A DNA stretch of 32,077 bases from an uncultured Clostridia bacterium. Lineage in GTDB: Bacteria; Bacillota; Clostridia; Oscillospirales; Butyricicoccaceae. This document shows, piece after piece, positions 1 to 9,318 of this stretch (positions are counted from its first letter, which is position 1; every line of letters starts with the position of its first letter). The stretch covers positions 1 to 32,077 of the forward strand of contig CAMEPU010000005.1 of assembly GCA_945932315.1 (NCBI GenBank), in the 5' to 3' direction. Under the pieces are notes generated by a model. The model was not told the origin of the DNA, did not search any database, and saw nothing but the letters and a program-made list of their open reading frames with translations. The position numbers and the translations under genes were made by a program.

Positions 1-1
1 C

Positions 2-643
2 GAACAGGGTGAACCGGCGGTCTCCGCGCCTGAGCACGAGGAGGAGCCCGCACCGGACGCGGGCTCTGCGCCTGAACATGCTCAGGAACCGGACGCAGGG
101 GCCGCAGCTGCGCCAGTCGACTCCAATATGGAGATCAATCCGGACACCGGCAAGGACGCCTATCAGACCGAGCCCGTGCCCGAGGGAAAGCCCGCCCCGG
201 TCGAGCCGCAGGACGCCGAGGTCAGCAACGCGGCGCTGACCTGCACGCTGTCCATCAGCTGCGCGACCATTCTGGACAACATGGCGCTGTGCGACCCGGA
301 GAAGGTCGAGCTCGTGCCGGCGGACGGCTGGCTGCTCGAGCCCTTGACAGTCACCTTCTATGAGGGGGAAAATGTATTTAACGTGCTGCAGCGCACCTGC
401 AAGCAGCAGAAGATCCATATGGAATATGAGGACACGCCGATCTACAACAGCGCCTACATCGAGGGGATCGGCAATCTCTATGAATTTGATGTGGGTGAAA
501 AATCCGGCTGGATGTACAAGGTGAACGGATGGTTCCCGAACTACGGCTGCAGCCGGTACCAGCTCGAGGACGGCGACGAGGTCTGCTGGGTCTATACCTG
601 CGACCTGGGCGCCGACGTGGGCGACAACTCGATGACGGGTTGA
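2..643 (+). CDS. DUF4430 domain-containing secreted/surface protein, 3' part (5' end outside window)
   Basis: Frame open from base 2 through Glu/Pro/Ala-rich linker into a C-terminal domain (FYEGENVFNVLQRTCKQQKIHMEYED...GWMYKVNGWFPNYGCSRYQLEDGDEVCWVYT) typical of DUF4430/transcobalamin C-terminal-like domains; stop TGA at 643. Confidence 0.85.
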   Translation, partial: EQGEPAVSAPEHEEEPAPDAGSAPEHAQEPDAGAAAAPVDSNMEINPDTGKDAYQTEPVPEGKPAPVEPQDAEVSNAALTCTLSISCATILDNMALCDPEKVELVPADGWLLEPLTVTFYEGENVFNVLQRTCKQQKIHMEYEDTPIYNSAYIEGIGNLYEFDVGEKSGWMYKVNGWFPNYGCSRYQLEDGDEVCWVYTCDLGADVGDNSMTG

Positions 644-728
644 AAACGGAGGGCGCGGCCTGCGCCGCGCCCCAATTTCCTCTTGAAAACAACCCCGCGC
701 GGGGATCCTATAAATCTGTGGAAAGGAT

Positions 729-1655
729 GTGGCGGTTACGCAAAGCAAGGACGCCTTCTCGGGCTACCATCCGGTCATCAATTTCCTGTATTTCGCGCTC
801 GTGCTGCTGTTCACCATGTTCCTGATGCACCCGGTGAGCCTGCTCATCTCTCTTGCGGCGGCGTTTTCCTACGCGGCCTGTCTGAACGGCCGCCGCGCGG
901 TCGGGCGCAGCCTGCTGGTTGTGCTGCCCATGCTGCTGCTGGCGGCGCTGGTGAATCCGGCCTTCAACCACGAGGGCGCGACGATCCTGTGCTATCTGCC
1001 GACCGGCAACCCGCTGACGCTCGAAAGCATCCTGTACGGGCTGGCTGCGGGGATGATGCTGGCGGGCGTGATCGTCTGGTTCCAGTGCTACACCGAGGTC
1101 ATGACCTCGGATAAATTTGTCTATCTGTTCGGACGCGTGATCCCGGCGCTCAGTCTGGTGCTGTCTATGACGCTGCGCTTCGTGCCCAAATTCAAGGCGC
1201 AGCTGCATGTGGTGTCCGAGGCGCAGCGCTGCGTCGGCCGCGACGTGTCGGAGGGCAGCACGGTACAGCGCATCCGCAATGCGGTCACGATTTTGTCCAT
1301 CATGGTCACGTGGGCGCTCGAAAACGCGATCGAGACGGCCGATTCGATGAAAAGCCGGGGATACGGCCTGCCCGGGCGCACGGCGTTTTCGATTTACCGC
1401 TTTGACAGCCGGGACCGCGCCGCCCTCGCGTGGCTGTGCTTCTGCGGCGTTTATATTCTGTCGGGCTGGCTGGCGGGCGGCCTCGACTGGCGGTATTTTC
1501 CGACCGTGCGGGGCGCGGCGGTCACGCCGTTTGCCGTGAGCTTTCAGCTCATCTATCTCGCCCTGTGCCTGACCCCGGTCTTTCTGGACGGACAGGCGGA
1601 CAGAAAATGGAAAAACCCGGATGGGAAGGAGGAAAAAGTATGCTCCATAGTGTGA
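729..1655 (+). CDS. ECF transporter transmembrane component T (EcfT/CbiQ family)
   Basis: GTG start after GAAAGGA; polytopic membrane protein with a CbiQ-like cytoplasmic segment (SLVLSMTLRFVPKFKAQ... ALENAIETADSMKSRGYGLPGRTAFS; Ala-Arg-Gly-like coupling motif SRGYG). Confidence 0.88.
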   Translation: MAVTQSKDAFSGYHPVINFLYFALVLLFTMFLMHPVSLLISLAAAFSYAACLNGRRAVGRSLLVVLPMLLLAALVNPAFNHEGATILCYLPTGNPLTLESILYGLAAGMMLAGVIVWFQCYTEVMTSDKFVYLFGRVIPALSLVLSMTLRFVPKFKAQLHVVSEAQRCVGRDVSEGSTVQRIRNAVTILSIMVTWALENAIETADSMKSRGYGLPGRTAFSIYRFDSRDRAALAWLCFCGVYILSGWLAGGLDWRYFPTVRGAAVTPFAVSFQLIYLALCLTPVFLDGQADRKWKNPDGKEEKVCSIV

Positions 1656-2626
1656 ATCTGCCGCTGTGTGAAAGCGTGTTGGCCGAATACGGCGGCCCGG
1701 AGGAACTGCGGCGGGAGCTGGAGACGCTCGGGCTGGACGGCGTCGAGGGCATCTGGGGCGGCGAGGACATCCCGTCCGGTTTTTCGCGCGCGCTGCTGAC
1801 CGGCTACCATCTGACATTTTTCCCCGATTGGCTCGATTTCTACCGGGGCGACCGGGCGGCGCTCGAGCGCAAATACGGCAGTCTGGACGCGGTGCGGGCG
1901 TTCTACGGGGGCGAAGGCGCGGAGACCCTGCTCGCGCTTTACCGCGACGACCTCGCGCGGGCGCGCAGTCTGGGCGCAAAATACGTCGTCTTTCACGTCT
2001 CCGACGTCTCGATCGAGGAGGGCTATACCTACCGTTGGCTGCACACCGACGAGGAGGTCATCGACACCTCCGTCGAAATCATCAACCTCCTGCTGCGGGA
2101 CGTGCCACCCGACTTTGAGTTTCTGGTGGAAAACCAGTGGTGGCCGGGGCTGACCTTCACCGAGCCGGAAAAGACGGCGCGGCTGCTGGACGGCATCGAC
2201 TATCCGCGCAAGGGGATCATGCTGGACACCGGACACCTGATGAATGCCAATCCCCGCATCCGGACGCAGGCGGACGGCATCGCCTATATCCGGGAGATGC
2301 TGGCGCGGCACGGCGGTTTGAGCCGGATGATCCGCGGGCTGCACCTGCACCAGAGCGTCAGCGGGGCCTATGTGCGCCGAAACACCGGCTTTCTGCCGCC
2401 CGGTCTGCCCGACGATCCGGTCGGGCAGTTCGTGCAGAGCTACGCCCCCATCCAGCAGATCGACCGGCACCGGCCGTGGACAAACCCGGCGGTCGCGGAG
2501 CTGCTCGCGGAGATCGCGCCGGCGTATGTGACCCACGAGCTGGCCGCGGCCACCCGGCGGGAGCGCTTCCGGGCGGTGCGCCGCCAGATGCGGACGATCG
2601 AGAGGGGAGGGCTGTGCCGTGGGTGA
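1640..2626 (+). CDS. Xylose isomerase-like TIM barrel protein (AP endonuclease 2 superfamily); candidate CbiR-type cobamide-remodelling enzyme
   Basis: ATG at 1640 after GGAGGAAAAAGT, overlaps end of ecfT. Motifs VVFHVSD, FLVENQWWPG, GIMLDTGHLMN, LHLHQSVSG resemble metal-binding His/Glu/Asp of PF01261 proteins. CbiR call is by operon context. Confidence 0.75.
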   Translation: MLHSVNLPLCESVLAEYGGPEELRRELETLGLDGVEGIWGGEDIPSGFSRALLTGYHLTFFPDWLDFYRGDRAALERKYGSLDAVRAFYGGEGAETLLALYRDDLARARSLGAKYVVFHVSDVSIEEGYTYRWLHTDEEVIDTSVEIINLLLRDVPPDFEFLVENQWWPGLTFTEPEKTARLLDGIDYPRKGIMLDTGHLMNANPRIRTQADGIAYIREMLARHGGLSRMIRGLHLHQSVSGAYVRRNTGFLPPGLPDDPVGQFVQSYAPIQQIDRHRPWTNPAVAELLAEIAPAYVTHELAAATRRERFRAVRRQMRTIERGGLCRG

Positions 2627-5279
2627 CGAAACAAACGTATGCCTCGAGATCGAAGGACTGACCTTTTCCTATCCCGAGCAGCCCGCGCCCGCGCTCGCGG
2701 ACCTCTCGCTCACCGTGCGCAAGGGCGAATTTCTGGTGCTCTGCGGGCCGTCCGGCTGCGGCAAGTCCACCCTGCTGCGCCAGCTCAAGACGGTGCTGAC
2801 GCCGCACGGCGCGCGCCGGGGCAGGATTTTGTTTGAGGGCAAGCCGCTTGAAACCTACAGCGCGCGCGAACAGAGCGGGCGCATCGGCTTCGTCCAGCAG
2901 AGCCCGGAAAACCAGATCGTCACCGACAAGGTGTGGCACGAGCTGGCCTTCGGGCTGGAAAGCCTGGGGCTGGATACCCCGACGATCCGCCGCCGGGTGG
3001 CCGAGATGGCCTCCTTTTTCGGCATTCAGACCTGGTTTTATAAAAATGTCACCGAGCTTTCGGGCGGGCAGAAGCAGCTTTTGAATCTGGCCGCCGTCAT
3101 GGTGATGCAGCCCGACCTGCTGATTCTGGACGAGCCGACGAGCCAGCTCGACCCCATCGCGGCCGGGGATTTTCTGGCGACCGTCGGCCGGATCAACCGC
3201 GAGCTGGGCACGACCGTCCTCCTGACCGAGCACCGGCTGGAGGAGGCGTTCCCGCTGGCGACCTCGGTCGCCGTGCTGGACGGGGGGCGGCTGCTCTGCG
3301 CGGGCGCGCCCGCCGAAGTCGGGCGGCAGCTCAAAAGCGCGGGGCACGCGATGTTCCTCGCCATGCCGTCCGCCATGCGGATCTGGGCGGCGGTCGAGAA
3401 CGACGCGGCGTGCCCGGTCACCGTGCGGGACGGGCGCGCGTGGCTGGCGCAATACGCGCAGTTAAACGGCCTGCGCCCGCTGCCGCCCGAAAGGAGCACC
3501 GTCCGCGCGGAGGAAACGGTGCTGTCCGCCGAGGGCGTGTGGTTTCGGTACGAAAAGGATCTGCCCGACGTGGTGAAGGGGCTGGATCTCGCCGTTCAGA
3601 AGGGCGAATTTGTCGCGCTGCTCGGCGGCAACGGCACGGGCAAGACCACCAGCCTCAAGCTGCTCGCCGGGATTCTGAAGCCCTACCGGGGCGCGGTGGC
3701 GGCGCGCGGCCGCGTCGGCGTGCTGCCCCAGAACCCACAGGCGCTGTTCGTCAAAAAAACCGTCCGCGAGGACCTGCTCGAGATTTTGAAGGACCGGAAG
3801 CTGAACCGGGAGGAGCGGGACGCAACTGCCGCACGCGCGGTGCGGCTCTGCCGGCTGGAAACCCTGCTCGACCGGCACCCCTACGACCTCTCGGGCGGGG
3901 AACAGCAGCGCGCGGCGCTCGCCAAGATCCTGCTGCTTGACCCGGAAATTCTGCTGCTGGACGAGCCGACTAAGGGGCTGGACGCCGAATTCAAGCTGGT
4001 TTTCGCCGAGATTTTGCAGGTGCTCCTGCGCCGGGGCGTGACCATCCTGATGATCAGCCACGACGTCGAGTTCTGCGCGCGCTATGCCCATCGCTGCGCC
4101 CTGTTTTTCGACGGCAGCATCGTGACCGAGGCCGCGCCGCGCGCCTTTTTCTCGGGCAACAGCTTTTACACCACCTCGGCCAACCGCATGGCGCGCGCGC
4201 TGCTGCCCGAAGCGGTCACACCCGAGGACGTGATCGCGGCCTGCGGCGGGGCGCTGCCCGAACCGCCCGCGCTGCCCAATGATGATTCTGAACTGCCCCT
4301 GCCCCGGAAGGAGTCGCCCGATTGGAAGCCCGCGCCCCTGCCCTGGTGGCGCAGGCTCCTCGCGGCGGTGTCCGGGCTGGCCTCGGTTTTCCTGTTCCTG
4401 CAGGCGGTGAACGTGACCGACCTGACCGCGCTCGTCGGGCGGGAGGGGGCGACCGCGCTCGCGGGCGGCCAGCTCGGGCGCTACGGCGTTCTGATCGCCT
4501 GCCTGTTCACCTTCGCCTTTTCGATCTCGCGGCGCAGCCGCCGCCCCGGGTATCTGGTGCAGACGCCCCGGGAAAAGCGGAAGCTCTCGCGGCGCACGCT
4601 GGCCGCGGCCGGGCTGATCCTCCTGCTGATCCCGCTGACTTTGTTCGTGGGCGAAACCTATCTCGCGGGGAGAAAATATTATTTTATCGCGCTTCTGATC
4701 CTGTTTGAGATGATGATCCCGTTCTTTCTGGTGTTCGAGGGCCGAAAGCCGCAGGCGCGCGAGCTCATCATCATCGCCGTGCTCTGCGCGCTCGGCGTGG
4801 CGGGGCGCGCGGCCTTCTTCATGCTGCCGAGCTTCAAGCCCGTGATCGCGCTGACGGTCATCGCGGGCGTGGCGTTCGGCGGCGAGACCGGCTTTCTCGT
4901 CGGCGCGATGACGATGCTGGCGTCCAATGTCCTGTTTTCGCAGGGGCCGTGGACGCCGTGGCAGATGTTCGCGATGGGCATCATCGGCTTTCTGGCGGGC
5001 GTGCTGTTCCGGAAGGGGCTGCTGCGCCGCGGCCGGGTCTCCCTCTGCGTCTTCGGCGCGCTGTCCGCCATCCTCGTTTACGGCGGGATCATGAATCTGG
5101 CGTCCGCGCTGATGGCGGCGGGCGCGTTCAGCCCGGGCGTCCTCCTGACCTATTACATCACGGGCTTCCCGGTGGACTGCATCCACGCCGCCGCCACCTG
5201 GCTCTTCCTCTGGTTCGCCGCCGAGCCCATGCTGGAAAAGCTCGACCGGATAAAGGTCAAATACGGGCTGGTGGAATGA
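2619..5279 (+). CDS. Energy-coupling factor transporter: two ABC ATPase domains fused to a C-terminal ECF S component
   Basis: Two Walker A (GPSGCGKST; GGNGTGKTT), two signature (LSGGQ; LSGGEQQ) and two Walker B (LLILDEPTS; ILLLDEPTK) sets, then a multi-TM C-terminus (RELIIIAVLCALGVAGRAAFFMLPSFKPVIALTVIAGVAFGGETGFLVGAMTMLASN) typical of S components. Confidence 0.9.
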   Translation: MGDETNVCLEIEGLTFSYPEQPAPALADLSLTVRKGEFLVLCGPSGCGKSTLLRQLKTVLTPHGARRGRILFEGKPLETYSAREQSGRIGFVQQSPENQIVTDKVWHELAFGLESLGLDTPTIRRRVAEMASFFGIQTWFYKNVTELSGGQKQLLNLAAVMVMQPDLLILDEPTSQLDPIAAGDFLATVGRINRELGTTVLLTEHRLEEAFPLATSVAVLDGGRLLCAGAPAEVGRQLKSAGHAMFLAMPSAMRIWAAVENDAACPVTVRDGRAWLAQYAQLNGLRPLPPERSTVRAEETVLSAEGVWFRYEKDLPDVVKGLDLAVQKGEFVALLGGNGTGKTTSLKLLAGILKPYRGAVAARGRVGVLPQNPQALFVKKTVREDLLEILKDRKLNREERDATAARAVRLCRLETLLDRHPYDLSGGEQQRAALAKILLLDPEILLLDEPTKGLDAEFKLVFAEILQVLLRRGVTILMISHDVEFCARYAHRCALFFDGSIVTEAAPRAFFSGNSFYTTSANRMARALLPEAVTPEDVIAACGGALPEPPALPNDDSELPLPRKESPDWKPAPLPWWRRLLAAVSGLASVFLFLQAVNVTDLTALVGREGATALAGGQLGRYGVLIACLFTFAFSISRRSRRPGYLVQTPREKRKLSRRTLAAAGLILLLIPLTLFVGETYLAGRKYYFIALLILFEMMIPFFLVFEGRKPQARELIIIAVLCALGVAGRAAFFMLPSFKPVIALTVIAGVAFGGETGFLVGAMTMLASNVLFSQGPWTPWQMFAMGIIGFLAGVLFRKGLLRRGRVSLCVFGALSAILVYGGIMNLASALMAAGAFSPGVLLTYYITGFPVDCIHAAATWLFLWFAAEPMLEKLDRIKVKYGLVE

Positions 5280-5300
5280 TCCGTCCTTTGTTTCTGATAC

Positions 5301-5345
5301 AAAAATCCCCTGAGATGCGGTTTCGTGCGCATTTCAGGGGATTTT
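5301..5345. terminator. Bidirectional intrinsic terminator between convergent operons
   Basis: AAAATCCCCTGAGATGCG-GTTTCGT-GCGCATTTCAGGGGATTTT inverted repeat flanked by A and T tracts. Confidence 0.85.
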
Positions 5346-5350
5346 GTCTG

Positions 5351-6049
5351 TCATTCGATTTTCAGCATGCGGTAGCCGATGCCGATGTGGGTCTGGATAT
5401 ACTGGGGGGAGTCGGGCGCGCTCTCGAGCTTCTTGCGCAGGGTCGCCATGAACACCCGGAGGGAGGCGACGTCGTTTTCCCAGTTGGTGCCCCAGACGCT
5501 CTGGGTGATGAACTTGTGGGTCAGCACCTTGCCGGTGTTGCGGGCGAGCAGGCAGAGCAGCTTGTATTCGAGGGGCGTCAGGTGCAGCTCCTCGCCGTTT
5601 AAGGTGACGCAGCCCGCAGCGTAGTCGATGACGAGGCCGCCGTTGACGAACACGGCCTGGGGCGCGCCGCCCGTCTGCATGAGGGCCAGCCGGCGCTGGG
5701 TCACGCGCAGGCGCGCCAGCAGTTCCTCGACCGAAAAGGGCTTGGTCAGGTAGTCGTCGGCGCCCGCGTCGAGCGCGTCGATCTTGTCGGTGTCCTCGCT
5801 GCGCGCGCTGATGACGATGATCGGCACGTTCGACCAGGTGCGGATGCGGCGGATGACCTCGACGCCGTCGATATCGGGCAGACCCAGATCGAGCAGGATG
5901 ATGTCGGGGTTGTGGGACGCGGCCTCCATGACCGCGCCCTCGCCGCTCACAGACGTGATGAAGCGGTATTCGTGCGCCCGCAGGGTGGTCGTGATCAGGT
6001 TGCGGATGGGCGCGTCGTCCTCGACCACCAGAATTGTCAATTTACTCAT
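5351..6049 (-). CDS. kdpE: OmpR/KdpE-family response regulator
   Basis: MSKLTILVVEDDAPIRNLITTTLRAHEYR...DIILLDLGLPDIDGVEVIRRIR...KPFSVEELLARLRV plus C-terminal winged helix; start CAT at 6047-6049, 8-nt overlap with the sensor kinase. Confidence 0.9.
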   Translation of the reverse strand: MSKLTILVVEDDAPIRNLITTTLRAHEYRFITSVSGEGAVMEAASHNPDIILLDLGLPDIDGVEVIRRIRTWSNVPIIVISARSEDTDKIDALDAGADDYLTKPFSVEELLARLRVTQRRLALMQTGGAPQAVFVNGGLVIDYAAGCVTLNGEELHLTPLEYKLLCLLARNTGKVLTHKFITQSVWGTNWENDVASLRVFMATLRKKLESAPDSPQYIQTHIGIGYRMLKIE

Positions 6050-8024
6050 GCAGCGTGACCTCCTCGACCGGAAGCGTGAAACGGAAAACCGTGCCCTGCG
6101 GCGCGTTGTCGGCGACCGAAATCTGGCCACCGTGCGCCTCGACGATGGCCCGGCAGAGATACAGCCCGAGCCCCAGACTCCGGCGGTTGTCCGCGATCTT
6201 GTTTTCGCCGCAGTAGAATTTCTCAAAAATCTGCTGCTTTTCGGCGTCCGGGATGCCCGGACCGTCGTCCGCGACCGAGATCTCGGCCATGTTTCCGGCG
6301 CGGCGGGTCGAGACCACGATGGACGAGCCTTTGGGCGTGTACTTGATCGCGTTGTCCACCAGATTGGCGAGCACCTGCACGATGAGCTGGGCGTCCGCCC
6401 GGACGAGCAGGAAGGCGTCCTCATAGACGGCGGTGAGTTTGTGGCCGGCGGCCTTGCGTCCGATGTGCTGGATGGTCTCGGCGACGATGTCGTCGAGCAG
6501 CTCGGCCGTGGTGCGCAGCGTCATGCGGCCCTCCTCGATGCGGGTGGCCGAGAGCAGGTTCTCGACCAGATTGATGAGCCACATGGAGTCGGTGTAGATG
6601 TCGGTATAAAGCTGGCGCTTGGTCTCCTCGTCGAAACGGTCGGCGTTGCCGAGCAGGTTGCTCGCGTTGCCCGAGATCGAGGTCAGCGGCGTGCGCAGGT
6701 CGTGGGAGATCGCGCGCAGCAGGTTGGCGCGCAGCTGCTCGCGCTCGGCCAGCACGACCGAGGCCTCCTTCTCGCGGGCGTTCTTCTCGTTTTCGAGCGC
6801 CAGCGCGCACTCGCCCAGAATGGACAGCAGGATGCTTTGTTCGGAGGCGTCGAGCGGGTCGTTTTCGGCCTCAATGCCGACCGCGCCGTACACGCGCTCG
6901 TTCACGCGCAGCGCCAGATACAGGTACCGCGCGTCCGGAAGGGTGTCGGTCGTCGCGCCCGCCGCGTGGTTGTGCTCGAGCACCCAGCGGACGGTCGGCC
7001 ACTCGTGCTCGAGGTCGTAGGGCGCGTCCGCCCGGTCGTTCGCCGGGAAGAGCCGGGGCGCGGGGCGGCCGGCGGCCGCCGTGTCGAACACCACGATGTT
7101 GCGCCCGAGCAGCTTGACGATCTGCCGGGCGGTGGCCGTCAGGATTTCGTCCCGCCCCTTGGCCTTGGCGAGCATCTGGTCAGTGTCGAGCAGGATCTTG
7201 GTGCGGTGGGCGATCCGGGCCGACTGGCGGGCCTGCTCCTTGTAGCGGCTCGCGAAGGTGCCCGTGATGAACGCGGTCAGGAACATGACGACGAAGGTGA
7301 CCGGATAGCCGGTCTCATAGGCCGTCAGGGTGAAGCGCGGGATCGTGAACAGGTAGTTGAAGATGAACACGCTTGCGATCGACGACACCAGACTGTAAAT
7401 ACGGTGCGGGGTCGCGATCGCGGTCAGCAGCACGCCCAGAATGTACACCATGATGATGTTGGCGTTTGTGAAATTCAGATGGTAAAACGCGATGCTGAGC
7501 GCGGTGGCCGCAGCCAGAATGCCCGCGCTCTTGGCGATGTTCTGCAGGATGTCGGCGGTCTGGCTCTGCCGGGCCCGGCGGGGACGGTAGGCCGTGTCCG
7601 CGTCGTGATCGGGGATGATGTGGATATCGAGCTCGGGCGCGTAGGCGATGAGCTGATCGGTGAGCGGCGGCCGCCCGGGCAGGCGGCGGCGTGTGGCCGC
7701 GCTGCGGCCGAGCACGATCCGGGTGACGCCGGCAATGCGGGCGAACTGGGCGATCTGATAGGGGACGTCCTCCCCGAACACGGTTTCAAATTTGGCGCCC
7801 AGCTGTTCGGCCAGATGGCGGTTGTCCTGCAGGCGCTGCTTGTTCTCGGGCGAGGCGACCGCGTGGTCGGGGGTCTCGACGAACAGCGCGGTGAACTGCG
7901 CGTGGAACGCGTCCGCCATGCGGGCGGCCGTGCGGATGATGCGCGCGTTGGAGGGCGCGGAGGACAGACAGACCAGAATATGCTCGTCCGTCCGGTTCAC
8001 CGGATTCTGTTTTTGGGGTTCCAT
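6042..8024 (-). CDS. KdpD-like sensor histidine kinase lacking the N-terminal KdpD (PF02702-type) domain
   Basis: 660 aa: N-terminal universal-stress-protein-like domain (HILVCLSSAPSNARIIRTAARMADAFHAQFTALFVET), DUF4118-like TM region, GAF-like region, HisKA (LLRAISHDLRTPLTSISGNASNLL), HATPase (VDNAIKYTPKGSSIVV, DDGPGIP, GLGLYLCRAIVEAHGG). Confidence 0.9.
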   Translation of the reverse strand: MEPQKQNPVNRTDEHILVCLSSAPSNARIIRTAARMADAFHAQFTALFVETPDHAVASPENKQRLQDNRHLAEQLGAKFETVFGEDVPYQIAQFARIAGVTRIVLGRSAATRRRLPGRPPLTDQLIAYAPELDIHIIPDHDADTAYRPRRARQSQTADILQNIAKSAGILAAATALSIAFYHLNFTNANIIMVYILGVLLTAIATPHRIYSLVSSIASVFIFNYLFTIPRFTLTAYETGYPVTFVVMFLTAFITGTFASRYKEQARQSARIAHRTKILLDTDQMLAKAKGRDEILTATARQIVKLLGRNIVVFDTAAAGRPAPRLFPANDRADAPYDLEHEWPTVRWVLEHNHAAGATTDTLPDARYLYLALRVNERVYGAVGIEAENDPLDASEQSILLSILGECALALENEKNAREKEASVVLAEREQLRANLLRAISHDLRTPLTSISGNASNLLGNADRFDEETKRQLYTDIYTDSMWLINLVENLLSATRIEEGRMTLRTTAELLDDIVAETIQHIGRKAAGHKLTAVYEDAFLLVRADAQLIVQVLANLVDNAIKYTPKGSSIVVSTRRAGNMAEISVADDGPGIPDAEKQQIFEKFYCGENKIADNRRSLGLGLYLCRAIVEAHGGQISVADNAPQGTVFRFTLPVEEVTLHE

Positions 8025-8072
8025 AGCGCCCGCCTCCTTTGCCCTTATTCTAGCACAACGCGGCGGTCCCGG

Positions 8073-8627
8073 CTACCGCAAAGCGGAAAACTCCTGCTCC
8101 GAATCGCCGTCCAGCGGATCGCCCGGAACCGGCACATAGTTTTGCAGGATGAAGGCGATCCGGTCCCAGAGCGCGGGGGCGGCTATGCGGGCGCACAGGA
8201 TGGAGACCTCGAGGTCGGGCGTGTCTGCGCCGACGACGACCGAAACCTGTTCCATCGCAATCGGGCCGAAGGGGTCGGCGAGGCGTCCGCGGTCCTCGGA
8301 CGGCAGACTGGCCAGACTTTTTTTCGTGAGCAGAACGGCGTCTGCGGCGTCGTTCTCCAGCTTCTGAAGCAGTTTTTGGGCGCTGCTGCCCGAGCTGATG
8401 GTCAGCTCGACGTCCCCGTGGGTTTCGGCGTAGCGGTCGAAGGCCTGCGTGATGTACTCGGCCATCAGGGGCTTTTCGAGGGCCAGCCGCATCCGGGTGA
8501 CGTTCGGGTGATCATGCTGTTCCAGTTCCTTCCGGTTGGTCTTGAAAAACCGGTCGAGCCGGGTCGCGACCAGAGAAACAAACAGAAAAACCGCCAGGAT
8601 CAGCGCGAGTAAAATACCTTCTCTCAT
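8073..8627 (-). CDS. Hypothetical membrane-anchored protein in Trk/Kdp-type operon (possible periplasmic-binding-like fold)
   Basis: 184 aa, N-terminal TM (MREGILLALILAVFLFVSLVATRL); segment TISSGSSAQKLLQKLENDAADAVLLTKKSLASLP vaguely resembles ModA/PstS-like binding proteins; same strand and tightly packed with neighbours. Confidence 0.65.
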   Translation of the reverse strand: MREGILLALILAVFLFVSLVATRLDRFFKTNRKELEQHDHPNVTRMRLALEKPLMAEYITQAFDRYAETHGDVELTISSGSSAQKLLQKLENDAADAVLLTKKSLASLPSEDRGRLADPFGPIAMEQVSVVVGADTPDLEVSILCARIAAPALWDRIAFILQNYVPVPGDPLDGDSEQEFSALR

Positions 8628-8655
8628 CTTTTCATTCCCCTCTTTCCATGGTGCG

Positions 8656-9303
8656 TCAGATGCGGAAGCACTTCTGGATGGCCTTCTGCTGGCCGAGCAC
8701 CAGAATGGAAGCCTCCGGTTCGAGCACGGTTTCCGGTGTGATGTTCATGTCGAGCGCGCCGTTTTTGCGGAGGCCCAGAATATTGATGCCGTACTTGCGG
8801 CGGATGTCGAGCTGGACGATCGTCTTGCCGCACCAGTTCTCCGGGATGGACAGCTCGAAGATCGAATATTTGCTGTCGAGCTCGATGTAATCGAGGATGT
8901 GATTGGAGGTGCAGCGGATCGCCGTCCATGCGGCGAGCTGCTTCTCGGGATAGACCACCTCGTCGGCACCGTTGCGCAGCAGGAACTTCTCCTGCACGCC
9001 GGTCGAGGCGCGGGCGATGACCTTGGGCGCGCCCAGCTCCTTGAGCAGCGAGGCCGTCTCGAGGGAGTTCTGGAAATTGTCGCCGATCGCGACGATGCAG
9101 GCGTCAAAATTGCCGACGCCGAGCGAGGACAGAAATTCCTCGTTCGTGCTGTCGCCGATCTGCGCGTTCGTCACAAAGGGCAGCACCGCGTTGACCCGTT
9201 CCTCATTCGTGTCGACCGCCATGACCTGATGGTTCAGGTCGTTCAGCTTCATGGCGATGTGCCGCCCGAAGCGGCCGAGACCGATGATCAATACAGATTT
9301 CAT
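8656..9303 (-). CDS. trkA: TrkA/KtrA-family K+ uptake regulatory (RCK) protein
   Basis: MKSVLIIGLGRFGRHIAMKLNDLNHQVMAVDTNEERVN Rossmann NAD-binding start, TrkA-N and TrkA-C domains. Confidence 0.92.
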   Translation of the reverse strand: MKSVLIIGLGRFGRHIAMKLNDLNHQVMAVDTNEERVNAVLPFVTNAQIGDSTNEEFLSSLGVGNFDACIVAIGDNFQNSLETASLLKELGAPKVIARASTGVQEKFLLRNGADEVVYPEKQLAAWTAIRCTSNHILDYIELDSKYSIFELSIPENWCGKTIVQLDIRRKYGINILGLRKNGALDMNITPETVLEPEASILVLGQQKAIQKCFRI

Positions 9304-9318
9304 GATGTGAATGCTCCT

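Noticed and set aside
646-680. GC-rich hairpin GGCGCGG-CCTG-CGCCGCGCC between the DUF4430 gene and ecfT
   Set aside because: No T tract follows; could be an mRNA-processing or stability element, but a terminator or riboswitch call is unsupported.
3462-5186. 574-aa minus-strand ORF opposite the ECF ATPase
   Set aside because: His/Gln/Arg-rich shadow ORF antisense to a well-supported ABC gene.
5784-8612. 942-aa plus-strand ORF opposite kdpD/kdpE
   Set aside because: Arg/Gly/Asp/Val-rich shadow ORF antisense to well-supported kinase and regulator genes; typical of high-GC DNA, no recognisable domains.
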